NCBI GenBank assembly: GCA_026169535.1
Contig: JAPFCU010000079.1
Location: 1-64,000, forward strand
DNA from: Blautia sp.
GTDB lineage: Bacteria; Bacillota; Clostridia; Lachnospirales; Lachnospiraceae
DNA length: 64,000 bases
Direction of reading: 5' to 3'
Part shown: positions 39,601 through 45,592 of the stretch, piece by piece
Layout: each line of letters opens with the position of its first letter
Position numbering within the stretch: position 1 is the first letter of the stretch
Position numbers and translations under genes: made by a program
The notes under the pieces: model-generated
The model's database searches: none
Told to the model about the DNA's origin: nothing
The model's input: the letters and a program-made list of their open reading frames with translations, nothing else

Positions 39601-39915
39601 GTTCTTTCTGCAACTGTTAAAGGAATTCCACTGGGTAATTATCAAATATATGAAAAACAGATTCTCCGCTATTATTTGGAAAAGGTAGAAGCAAACACTT
39701 CTAATGTGAATATCATAAATGCAGGAAGACCTCAATATGGAATCAGACCTCAGGATATCGCTTATGGGGAAGCAAGACTTAGTATGGAGAATAGAACTGC
39801 TTCACTTACATTTTATAATCGCAAAAAACGTTATGATGGATATTCTCATAACCATTTTGTGGAAAATATAGTTCCAATCATAAAAAACAGCGAAGTAGCA
39901 GCAGGTACGGATTAA
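36691..39915 (+). CDS. large thioester / SpaA-repeat surface adhesin
   Basis: 1074 residues from a GTG start overlapping the previous stop (GTGA). Order: signal peptide (about 1-20), a strongly acidic region (about 25-140), then a thioester-like domain with Cys214 (LYCLKASK) and Gln284 (THQALSKVY). Four SpaA/Cna-B-like prealbumin repeats follow (about 490-900), each ending in a KIIETKNPAGY or EMKAPDGYHG type motif, then a final beta domain. Such domains bind host surfaces covalently and form isopeptide bonds. It ends without an LPxTG anchor. Confidence 0.8.
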   Translation: MKKTIVSLLLAAVLSLSAPGGGQMERQNLEDGTENFAENDTEDILEEDIFVDEEENLDSEDAPDAENETGSSEDSSLQEDLSHNEISDTMEDQEETEILEEFTGTFLTEDNAQFLSGETPEEEQMIEEIEEGRVIGFAPASLSAVGEEELESAGYAEGKASAAPLKPGRYRLISTSVIANCDEVWTSSSAIHARVRYIEYVDSDGNIKRAPLYCLKASKMGIDNTGDAGIDLKPEAVRFFSNSTIKKILYFGYGGPGDICDDYDPSCSHVNWSKWQNRYVFTHQALSKVYANDVNGATQSQIEHVGLVRFINKIKGLTIPNRSAVKIRAMDKSGNMVTANPLNINMILYRSRPFSGFSWLEPEFEKGFQISPLCSVVDQGGTGNGMTVWRGTSDAWQLAYWTSEAEAKKNPERPVVLKKGNRVQLKNGYCFRVVYPKKVSGVKYFSWKMLLRPVKYILVDGSVQTGMDIQDFGACVYQGDRGLLKLNLVFQPMGTIVVKKTCSQTGHPVKGAVYSLYAAQDLYSGGILMNKKDTVVAEEMTNENGQIIFNDLIPGNYYIKEKTAAPGYLISSEAVPCTVSAGKTIPVYVTNDPDIQGSVSVEKVAEGTDIHLSDAEFTLFTWNKTSGRYENGRRLTYQANQRRYMADGLIYSENNQGKYKIIETKNPAGYTGSWSQEFVLTENGTNRSFFYRVENTPVKEQRVEIRKLDSATGSFLQGAEFQIYEWDQTIYGYCSEGKILEYDADSRAYRSEKLQITDDNLGKYKIMETKNPEGYQGSWSQEIRLSDSNVQLQFYVKNDPIPGKYGSVYIRKKDSITGEVLSGAEFKAYAWSKVKGTYAEMAEPQDFIFHRDRNLYICSDLEITEDNEGRFLIKEMKAPDGYHGNWEKEIILERDGQILELEAVNKPEQLPFGQITVIKKIKEEEIIWAHGNPAFSFVITGSDSYGMQRRYEETIVYTPGGYTRDGNGNAVLSATVKGIPLGNYQIYEKQILRYYLEKVEANTSNVNIINAGRPQYGIRPQDIAYGEARLSMENRTASLTFYNRKKRYDGYSHNHFVENIVPIIKNSEVAAGTD

Positions 39916-39935
39916 AGGTAAAAAAATAATCAAGA

Positions 39936-40109
39936 GTAATCAAAACGTATGTTTACACAATGTCTTGAAGCTCTTGATTTTAAAGGGAAAATCGGGGCAA
40001 CAGGATTTGAACCTGCGACCTCGCGGGTCTCAACACGTATTCAAAACCCTTGATTTTAAAGGCTTTTCAGGGTATAGGTAATCAAAAGTAATCATTTTGG
40101 TAATCAAAA
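39936..40109 (+). repeat. direct repeats GTAATCAAAA flanking the prophage left end
   Basis: GTAATCAAAA occurs at 39936-39945, 40078-40087 and 40100-40109, with a degenerate copy at 40088. Longer repeats CTTGATTTTAAAGG (39973-39986 and 40049-40062) lie between. The arrangement, short direct repeats around a tRNA-end sequence, is that of arm-type binding sites of a tyrosine integrase at an attachment site. No integrase gene is near, so it may lie at the other prophage end. Confidence 0.5.
39992..40026 (-). other. partial tRNA (T arm plus acceptor), probable prophage attachment core
   Basis: Read on the minus strand this is AGGTCGCAGGTTCAAATCCT, followed by the acceptor end TGCCCCGA. That is the 3' third of a tRNA, closest to tRNA-Pro type. 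The 5' part (acceptor, D arm, anticodon stem) is not found upstream. Phages that integrate in tRNA genes leave such truncated copies at one junction. The intact tRNA would be at the other end, outside the window. Confidence 0.6.
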
Positions 40110-40179
40110 TAATTTTACTAATAAGGAAAAGGAGGAAAATCTTGTATGTATGATAAATAAAATATCGAATTTTGTAGAT

Positions 40180-40201
40180 CGCCTAAGGCGGTTATTTTTT
40201 T
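40180..40201 (+). terminator. short terminator at the prophage left end
   Basis: A CGCC-TAA-GGCG stem is followed by GTTATTTTTTT. The loop is short, so efficiency is uncertain. Confidence 0.45.
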
Positions 40202-40228
40202 GCCTTTTTGTTCTAAATGTTATATAAT
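40200..40228 (+). promoter_or_regulatory. promoter of the first prophage gene
   Basis: TTGCCT - 17 bp - TATAAT, 25 bp before the ATG at 40253. Confidence 0.6.
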
Positions 40229-40252
40229 TAATGCAAGAAAGGCGGTGTATAT

Positions 40253-40600
40253 ATGTACGAAGGATTTCATACTTCAGAAGACGTTATGCGAGAATACCTT
40301 ATACAAGGCTCAAATTTGGACGTATACGGGGTACCAGAGCTTTACCCTATAAATGTATCGCCTATGTATGATACAGTCGATTTTAGCACGTCTTTTAATG
40401 TTAGAATGATGCTTAATAAAGAGACTGGCGAAACCTGGAATGATTTTTATACAAATGAAAATTCTTATAAAATTTATGATGATCCAGATATAATTGAAAT
40501 TCCGGTAACCGATATTATAGCAGGAGCATCGGATCATATTCTAAACAATGCAGAAATTGCGGAAGCAATCGAAGGATGGATTTTAAAGAAAATAAAATAG
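40253..40600 (+). CDS. prophage hypothetical protein, 115 aa
   Basis: I do not recognise this protein. It is acidic and soluble, rich in Tyr, Asp and Asn, with no membrane segment or metal motif. It starts 7 bp after AAAGGCGGTG and lies between a promoter and a terminator, so it is a single-gene transcription unit at the edge of the prophage. Such isolated, strongly expressed edge genes are often lysogeny-expressed accessory or defence genes (inference only). Confidence 0.6.
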   Translation: MYEGFHTSEDVMREYLIQGSNLDVYGVPELYPINVSPMYDTVDFSTSFNVRMMLNKETGETWNDFYTNENSYKIYDDPDIIEIPVTDIIAGASDHILNNAEIAEAIEGWILKKIK

Positions 40601-40613
40601 ATAATATATTAAG

Positions 40614-40637
40614 GGCGGGATTGTTACCGCCTTTTTA
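40614..40637 (+). terminator. terminator after the first prophage gene
   Basis: GGCGG pairs with CCGCC around GATTGTTA, followed by TTTTTATTTT. Confidence 0.85.
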
Positions 40638-40656
40638 TTTTGCGTATATATAGCGT

Positions 40657-40829
40657 TTATATAAGTTGGTTATATAAGCTGCTTATATATATTGTTATAT
40701 ATGTTTCTTATATAAGTTGTTTATATAAATAACTTATTGCGATTCTGTATAAGTTTTAAATGCCGATATGACTTGATTTTATTGTGCTTATGGTATATTA
40801 TTGGTGTATAAGTTGCTTATATAAGTTGA
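40657..40829 (+). repeat. tandem 12-13-bp iteron-like array upstream of a DNA-binding gene
   Basis: Six adjacent units of TTATATAAGTTGG type run from 40657 to 40733 (units start at 40657, 40670, 40683, 40695, 40708 and 40721). Two more follow at about 40807 and 40817, close to the ribosome site of the next gene. Unit length is 12-13 bp. Such arrays are operators for ribbon-helix-helix regulators or partition and replication iterons. A TTGATTTTATTGTG region between them may hold the promoter. Confidence 0.75.
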
Positions 40830-40849
40830 ATATATATGGAGGTGTGAGG

Positions 40850-41212
40850 ATGAATAAAACCCCAAATTATACGAAAAACGCAGTAAATAAATACAACAGT
40901 AAATTTGACAGAATAGCGTTAAACCTGCCAAAAGGAACCAAGGAAGAAATAAGGCAATTAACCGGAAAAAGTTGTAATGCCTTTATATCATCACTTGTCA
41001 TCGGCGAATTAGAGCGAATAAAATCAAAAAAAAGAGAAGCTGAAGAGAAAAAAATATATAATCCTAAAAATCAAAAGCCATCTTCCAACCTGCAAGAGCT
41101 GCAGAAGCTTCTGGATCAGAGAAAATCAGATGTTATCCGGGAGAAGAGGATCAACAACGGAGAATTTATGACGGTAGCCAGAGAGGAAGATGAATATTAC
41201 AATAAATTTTAA
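40850..41212 (+). CDS. ribbon-helix-helix-like DNA-binding protein
   Basis: 120 residues. Residues 13-55 (KFDRIALNLPKGTKEEIRQL, then a helix NAFISSLVIGELERI) fit an Arc/CopG-type ribbon-helix-helix: one beta strand that would pair in a dimer, then two helices. A basic helical tail follows. The start ATG lies 5 bp after GGAGGTGTG. The upstream 13-bp repeat array is the likely binding site, which suggests an autorepressor or a partition/replication role. Confidence 0.65.
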   Translation: MNKTPNYTKNAVNKYNSKFDRIALNLPKGTKEEIRQLTGKSCNAFISSLVIGELERIKSKKREAEEKKIYNPKNQKPSSNLQELQKLLDQRKSDVIREKRINNGEFMTVAREEDEYYNKF

Positions 41213-41248
41213 AAATTCTAAAAATGGATTTTTATTTCACTGCCTATA

Positions 41249-41495
41249 ATTTATCCACTAAAGACATTTGAATTGATTTTAGATACAAAAATTATAACGT
41301 GGATAAAGGATTGCGAGAAAGAAAAAACGAGTCAGATTGAAAACATAAGCAATAATCCAGGAAAAAGAAAAGCCGCCAGAGATCAATGAAATCTTTGACG
41401 ACTTAAAATATCTTTTTTGCGACGTTAACGATGGGGGAATTCAAGAGCTTTTACAGACCGCCGCGCATCTGTTATATACAATCTATCATAAATAG
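41249..41495 (+). pseudogene. decayed or frameshifted small gene
   Basis: The last 42 codons before TAG (41493) read EKPPEINEIFDDLKYLFCDV and so on, with protein-like composition but no start codon. The adjacent frame upstream (TWIKDCEKEKTSQIENISNN, then PGK) runs into it at an A5 tract near 41363-41367. Removing one A would join them, yet no convincing start or ribosome site is present. It looks like a remnant of an early phage gene. Confidence 0.4.
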
Positions 41496-41530
41496 AACAA
41501 AATGTCAAGCGAAATTTTTTAATACATGGA

Positions 41531-41559
41531 TTGACTTCTGACGGATCTGATGATATGAT
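41531..41559 (+). promoter_or_regulatory. promoter of small RNA candidate 1
   Basis: TTGACT - 17 bp - TATGAT, a strong sigma-A promoter with no gene start within 400 bp downstream. Confidence 0.75.
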
Positions 41560-41565
41560 ACATAC

Positions 41566-41676
41566 AACGAGGGGCGAGGAACTCAAAGGAGTAGACAAAT
41601 CGTACTTTGATAAATGAATAATTATACATAATATGCAAATAAGCAGACTAACCGAAACTTCGGAAGGTCTGCTTTT
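41566..41676 (+). ncRNA. small RNA candidate 1
   Basis: A transcript from the promoter at 41531 would end at a clear intrinsic terminator: GCAGAC pairs with GTCTGC, with an inner CCGA-AACT-TCGG hairpin, followed by TTTTATT. The length is about 110 nt. There is a purine-rich AAAGGAG, but no start codon at the right distance, so it is probably not coding. The function is unknown. Confidence 0.6.
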
Positions 41677-41689
41677 ATTGTGCAAAAAT

Positions 41690-41866
41690 ACTATATTTTG
41701 CCCCTATAATTATTTACTTTTACTATTGACATTTATTATATATTATACTACTTCTTTAGATTCTGAGCCCTGAGTTAATTACTATAAATTATATATACCG
41801 CGCGCGTAATATATATTTATATATAAAAATTATTAATAGGGTGTATATTATACGTTAAAATTATTA
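41690..41866 (+). other. very A/T-rich spacer with a CG-alternating core
   Basis: About 177 bp, mostly A and T, without a gene. It contains ATATATACCGCGCGCGTAAT (about 41791-41810), an alternating CG core inside alternating AT. Possible readings are an easily melted region such as a replication origin, or only a drifted spacer. TTGACA at about 41726 lacks a good -10 at 16-18 bp. Confidence 0.35.
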
Positions 41867-41895
41867 TTGACAGATAACTGATACTGTGGTATTGT
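41867..41895 (+). promoter_or_regulatory. promoter of small RNA candidate 2
   Basis: TTGACA - 17 bp - TATTGT. Confidence 0.75.
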
Positions 41896-41901
41896 TTAAA
41901 T

Positions 41902-42018
41902 CAATTAAACAAAGTTTGTTCGCATGATGAGAGCTAGAAAGCCTCTTGAAGGAATCTAACTGGTTGGACACGATCCGTAAAATAGGCCAGTCGGGAGAGC
42001 TTACAAGGCTCTTTTTTT
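41902..42018 (+). ncRNA. structured small RNA candidate 2
   Basis: A transcript of about 115 nt from the promoter at 41867. Visible elements: an AACAAA/TTTGTT hairpin, a GAGAGC/GCCTCT hairpin around TAGAAA, a larger hairpin ACTGG/CCAGT enclosing GGA/TCC (41958-41991), and a terminator AGAGC/GCTCT followed by T7 (41996-42018). The Cys-rich protein gene begins 26 bp after the terminator, so it is either a free RNA or an attenuating leader for that gene. Confidence 0.6.
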
Positions 42019-42043
42019 ATTGTTTTTTAGGAGATACGGGAGA

Positions 42044-42200
42044 AATGGCAGAAAGAAAATGTAATTTTGATTGTATATACCTGGATGATTCCGGGGAGTG
42101 TGAAGCTGTGGGAGTGGAGTGTATCGGGGATATGTGCGAGAACTGGAGGTGCTGTCAGAACTGCACCAAAACAGAAGAATGTGATAATGTAAAATATTAA
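42044..42200 (+). CDS. Cys-rich mini-protein, 51 aa
   Basis: The protein has nine cysteines in 51 residues (CNFDCIYL, CEAVGVEC, MCENW, CCQNC, EEC), suggesting a small zinc- or disulfide-stabilised fold. The ATG at 42044 is preceded by AGGAG at 12-16 bp and GGGAGAA closer in. A longer frame begins with TTG inside the RNA candidate upstream and would include its terminator, so I reject that start. Function unknown. Confidence 0.6.
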
Positions 42201-42222
42201 TGTTGTAAAGCGTGGTGAAAAG

Positions 42223-42810
42223 ATGAAAGATAATACAGTTAATGTAAATGGTATTGATGTTTATTTGCATGATATTTATTATTACTCAGATAAATACATT
42301 GCGGAAGAATTAGAACTATCTAAAGATGATCCAGATTATAGACAGATAGTAGCTGATAATTTTGTAAGTATGATTTTGTATATACATGACAATATACAGA
42401 AACCTAGTAATGATGATATTAAATTATTAGATGATATATTTAATATATATATAAGATTGTGCAGTAAATATAGAGTATTACCTACACTGGAATGTTTTAG
42501 CTTCCTGGTTGGAGTGGAAAGAAGGACCTTTACGGATTGGAGTAATGGGAAGACGCGAAGGTCTACGCACTCCGACACGGTCAAAAAATGGTTTGATACT
42601 TGCAAGAGTTTTACAGTAAATCGGCTGAGCAATCAGCGTGGGACAGATGCAAACCTGATCTTTGTAGCAAAGGCCGCTTATGGTATGGCCGAAGCAGTAC
42701 CGACACAGCCGGCAGAACCACAGGGCATCCCACAGCATAGCCGAGAAGAGATTGCGGCCAGACACGCCGGATATATTGGGGCAAAAGAGCCAGAAAGACC
42801 GGAGATATAG
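42223..42810 (+). CDS. phage DNA-binding protein, possible small terminase or replication organiser
   Basis: 195 residues. Residues 85-135 hold a helix-turn-helix-like part (FLVGVERRTFTDWSNGKTRR) followed by THSDTVKKWFDTCKSFTVNRL and NLIFVAKAAYGMAE. This arrangement (DNA-binding homeodomain-like helices, then NxxFxxKxxYG) recalls small terminase-like proteins of Firmicute phages. The C terminus is Pro-rich. It lies far from the large terminase gene at 52776, so this role is a guess. Confidence 0.5.
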   Translation: MKDNTVNVNGIDVYLHDIYYYSDKYIAEELELSKDDPDYRQIVADNFVSMILYIHDNIQKPSNDDIKLLDDIFNIYIRLCSKYRVLPTLECFSFLVGVERRTFTDWSNGKTRRSTHSDTVKKWFDTCKSFTVNRLSNQRGTDANLIFVAKAAYGMAEAVPTQPAEPQGIPQHSREEIAARHAGYIGAKEPERPEI

Positions 42811-43033
42811 CAATAAAATGTAAAAAATAGCAAGGTAAATTTTACATTCAAAAATTATTGTTTTATTTGTGCAATATGACGGGAGAAAAGAGACGTGCAG
42901 ATATTGGAAACAGGATGCGCCTTGTCAACAGCACCTCGGGTAGGGGTCTTATATAGGGGTATCGGCAGCTGGGGTAACCCCCTCAAATTCCTGAAAATAC
43001 AAAAAGGACTTTTTCATACATGGGAGAATAAAC
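42811..43033 (+). other. non-coding spacer
   Basis: A 223-bp gap with short G/C-rich repeats (GGGGTATCGGCAGC, GGGGTAACCCC near 42955-42985). I see no gene or certain promoter. Confidence 0.4.
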
Positions 43034-43324
43034 ATGGTAGTTGATATTACAACAAAACGAACATTTAACGCTGACATAGAACCAGAAGAAGCGTTCAGAA
43101 TTACTTGTAAAACACTTTCAATGGATTTTATCTTGAATGATGATCCAGATTATTTTGTAACCAAAGATGCTTCTGGGCAGAATATAGTTTGCAAGGGTAC
43201 AAATGGAAAAGTTAAGATTGTAGACGATAGAGGGGATTTGTTTATTGCCTTGTGCAATGTGGCGGTAAACATGTTTCCGAATGTGAGTTTTAGAAATGCG
43301 GATTTCATTTACGGAAACCAGTGA
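43034..43324 (+). CDS. prophage hypothetical protein, 96 aa
   Basis: Not recognised. It is a small, soluble, slightly acidic protein with alternating beta and helical stretches and three cysteines. It starts after TGGGAGAATAAAC. It lies before the convergent repressor gene, in the early region. No motif allows a role to be assigned. Confidence 0.5.
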   Translation: MVVDITTKRTFNADIEPEEAFRITCKTLSMDFILNDDPDYFVTKDASGQNIVCKGTNGKVKIVDDRGDLFIALCNVAVNMFPNVSFRNADFIYGNQ

Positions 43325-43374
43325 TTCAGATTTTTCTCCAAAAAATAAAAAAGGCTTTCCCAAAAGAGAAAACC

Positions 43375-43599
43375 TTAAGATATTATTTTTTTGGAAATTG
43401 TATAAGTTACTTCCGGGTTTGGTTGGATGACGAGTTTGCAGTCGAGAATATCAAGTATTTTGATTAACTCATCAACGGTGTACGAATCCCTAAACAGTTT
43501 ATTTGTAAATGATTGGGGTTTTATTCCAAGCAGTTCAGCCATCTGGATATTATTTAATCCTTTGGACTTCATAAGATCTTTAATGATTTCAGATACCAT
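43375..43599 (-). CDS. XRE-family repressor-like protein
   Basis: 74 residues. It is a Cro/C1-type helix-turn-helix covering nearly the whole chain (MKSKGLNNIQMAELLGIKPQ, then SFTNKLF). The start at 43599 follows AGGAGGT; an earlier in-frame start has none. It is divergent from the serine recombinase gene across a 130-bp region with matched operators, so it probably represses that gene and itself and may act as a lysogeny switch element. Confidence 0.8.
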   Translation of the reverse strand: MVSEIIKDLMKSKGLNNIQMAELLGIKPQSFTNKLFRDSYTVDELIKILDILDCKLVIQPNPEVTYTISKKIIS

Positions 43600-43729
43600 A
43601 AAATTACCTCCTAACAAAAGTATAATTTGAAAAGAAATAAAAGTCAAGAATTATACTCACTAAAGCATTGACAAATACTCATAAAAGAGTATAATAATAG
43701 TGGATGATAACATATGGGAGGTATTACAA
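43600..43729. promoter_or_regulatory. divergent promoters and operators of repressor and recombinase
   Basis: Minus strand: TTGACT - 17 bp - TATACT (plus coordinates 43619-43647). Plus strand: TTGACA - 16 bp - TATAAT (43668-43695). A TACTC-ATAAAA-GAGTA dyad lies inside the plus promoter (43676-43691). A further ATACTCAC copy is at 43653, so repressor binding would cover both promoters. Confidence 0.75.
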
Positions 43730-44299
43730 ATGAAAATCGGTTATGTGAGAGTATCAACGGTAGAGCAGAATGAAGATAGGCAGCTGAAGGGATTGGAAAA
43801 ATTCGGAATTGACAAATGGTACATTGAGAAGGTATCTGGGAAAAATACGAACAGACCAGAATTTCAGAAAATGATATCGGAAGTAAAAGAAGGCGATGTG
43901 GTTTATGTCCACGCACTTTCAAGACTGGCAAGGAACGCAAGAGATCTGCTTAACATTCAATATGAATTACAGGAAAAAGGCGTTGATTTGGTCAGCAATA
44001 AAGAGAGTATTGATACCGCTACACCAGTAGGAAGAGCTTTCTTTGGGATGTTAGCAGTTATGAATCAGTTTGAGCGTGAAATCATGCTGGAACGACAGGC
44101 AGAGGCAATCGCAGTCGCAAAAGAAAAGGGGACTTACCGCCATAGAGGGGACAAGAAAATAGACGTTGAGTTGTTCAATGAAAATTACAGTCTTTATATT
44201 GACGGAAACTTAACCAAAGTGGAATTTGCAAAGCGTATGAATTTGTCTAGACCAACATTAGACAAGGTAATCAAAAAAAGGGAGGATGGGGAGATATGA
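43730..44299 (+). CDS. serine recombinase (resolvase/invertase family)
   Basis: 189 residues. The N-terminal catalytic domain has the YVRVST motif with nucleophile Ser9 and the Arg pair in ALSRLARNARDLL (about residue 62). Near the C terminus a Hin-like helix-turn-helix (TKVEFAKRMNLSRPTLDKVI) binds DNA. The small size fits resolvases and invertases, not the large serine integrases. It may resolve dimers or invert a segment. I found no obvious paired sites in the window. Confidence 0.85.
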   Translation: MKIGYVRVSTVEQNEDRQLKGLEKFGIDKWYIEKVSGKNTNRPEFQKMISEVKEGDVVYVHALSRLARNARDLLNIQYELQEKGVDLVSNKESIDTATPVGRAFFGMLAVMNQFEREIMLERQAEAIAVAKEKGTYRHRGDKKIDVELFNENYSLYIDGNLTKVEFAKRMNLSRPTLDKVIKKREDGEI

Positions 44300-44886
44300 A
44301 GAAAAGAAGGATAAATGTTAAACATTCTCAAATATTTGATTACTGGAAAGACAAGGCAATTACGAGAGATGGAAAAATTGTTCCATACGATGATATGTCT
44401 GTCGAAGCGATATCAATTGTATTTGATTGGGGAGAGCCTAGATGTTGGGCTTGCGGAAGAAGTATAGAAAGAGTGTTTGATTATGCCACATACGAAAAAT
44501 ATTTATTATCTGATTTTAGGAAGATTTGGGATTATGCAGAAGTATCAAAGACTTTAAATAAATGCCATATTATTCCGCATAGTGTTGGAGGTTTAGACGT
44601 ACCAGAGAATTTGTTTTTACTCTGCGAAGATTGCCATATAGAATCTCCAGATACTGAGAACCCAGAAAACTTTTTTAGATGGATATATCGTAGAAAAAAA
44701 TCAGAGCCAAGCGCAAACGGTTTTTCAATTTCACAAATGAAAGACGATTTCTTGTATTGGTGTGCTGAAAAGAGGAAAAATCCTTATACAGTTAAACCCG
44801 AATATGCGAATCCAATAGAACATGGAGGGATATGTTCTCAATCATCATTAGTTATGGCATTGGTAGATACTTGTGATTCCATATAA
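44296..44886 (+). CDS. HNH endonuclease-like protein
   Basis: 196 residues. The Cys pair CWACG (about 52) and a later CEDC (about 114) form a zinc site around the HNH core: CHIIPHSVGGLDVPENLFLL, where His-Ile-Ile-Pro-His and Asn-Leu are the catalytic and metal positions. It overlaps the recombinase gene by 4 bp (ATGA). Phage HNH proteins act in packaging or as accessory nucleases. The position beside a recombinase fits an early accessory role. Confidence 0.78.
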   Translation: MKKRRINVKHSQIFDYWKDKAITRDGKIVPYDDMSVEAISIVFDWGEPRCWACGRSIERVFDYATYEKYLLSDFRKIWDYAEVSKTLNKCHIIPHSVGGLDVPENLFLLCEDCHIESPDTENPENFFRWIYRRKKSEPSANGFSISQMKDDFLYWCAEKRKNPYTVKPEYANPIEHGGICSQSSLVMALVDTCDSI

Positions 44887-44920
44887 AATAAAAGCCTATT
44901 ATAGCAGATACATCAGCCAA

Positions 44921-44990
44921 AACCTCACATGAGGTCAATTCCACAAAAGAGGGCTTCAGCCCATAATCTACAAAAGAGAGCAATTCGCTC
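44921..44990 (+). repeat. three consecutive short hairpins
   Basis: ACCTC-ACAT-GAGGT, GGGC-TTCA-GCCC and GAGC-AATTC-GCTC lie about 28-30 bp apart. The second and third are each preceded by ACAAAAGAG. Stem sequences differ while spacing and lead-in repeat, which suggests an RNA element rather than one terminator. Confidence 0.5.
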
Positions 44991-45038
44991 ATAAAATCCA
45001 ACTTAAAAAATTTTTTCAAAAAATAAAAAAGAGGTCGT

Positions 45039-45284
45039 ATGTACGAAGTAAGCAAATATTCATTCTCGTGTCCAGTATGTGGGGAAAAGTTCTGTATAAA
45101 GGGGAACTGGTGGAATCAAGTGATACTTCATCATGTTTTAGACTATTTGTATAGACTTCATTTGACGAAAAGGCATCAAATATCATTTGATAAGAAGTTT
45201 TTGATAGAAACCTTGATATGGATCCCACTCATTATCCTTCAAATTTTGGATATTCCATTGCAGGTATTGAGGAAAATATTATGA
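45039..45284 (+). CDS. small zinc-ribbon and membrane-segment protein
   Basis: 81 residues. A CPVCGEKFC pair near residues 11-19 looks like one half of a zinc ribbon. A hydrophobic stretch (LIETLIWIPLIILQILDIPL, about 55-74) could be one membrane helix. Its stop overlaps the next start (ATGA). Function unknown. The protein is of the type common in phage early regions. Confidence 0.5.
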   Translation: MYEVSKYSFSCPVCGEKFCIKGNWWNQVILHHVLDYLYRLHLTKRHQISFDKKFLIETLIWIPLIILQILDIPLQVLRKIL

Positions 45285-45592
45285 GCCTAGATAAGTCTAT
45301 CCAGTCCGGTCAAGAACATCGTAAGCCATATTCTGGAACAAAAGCCATTGACGCTACTTGCCGGAACCATGGTAGTTGCGAGTGGTGTCATGGAAACCGG
45401 ATTTATAAAAACGAGAAAAGAAATCTGGCATCGGAGCAGAGATTAAAAGAATTTAACCAGGGAAGCTGTAAATGGCGTGATGATTTCACATGGATTTGCT
45501 TCAATGGCGATTCTAAAATGTGTGCAGATATTGCGGATGATGATTACTGCCGGAAATGTGAGATGTTTGAGGTGAAAGAAAATGGAAAATGA
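45281..45592 (+). CDS. Cys-rich phage protein, 103 aa
   Basis: Starting at the ATGA overlap with the gene before it, this protein has C-x5-C-x2-C (CRNHGSCEWC), a later W-C and a final C-x2-C (CRKCEMF), probably two zinc sites. A longer frame from 45218 lies inside the previous gene and lacks a ribosome site, so I did not use it. It is not assigned to a function. Confidence 0.55.
   Translation: MSLDKSIQSGQEHRKPYSGTKAIDATCRNHGSCEWCHGNRIYKNEKRNLASEQRLKEFNQGSCKWRDDFTWICFNGDSKMCADIADDDYCRKCEMFEVKENGK

Noticed and set aside
41925-41950. Hammerhead-like core (ATGATGA..GAAA)
   Set aside because: The invariant CUGAUGA is not met (A instead of C at the first position), and the flanking stems do not close.
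41925-42018. Resemblance of small RNA 2 to a tracrRNA (TAAAATAGGCCAGTC and a terminal hairpin)
   Set aside because: Only short stretches match. No CRISPR repeats, spacers or Cas genes are in the window, and no anti-repeat can be identified.
41946-42043. TTG start extending the Cys-rich 51-aa protein upstream
   Set aside because: The extension runs through the terminator hairpin of small RNA 2, and the ATG at 42044 has a better context.
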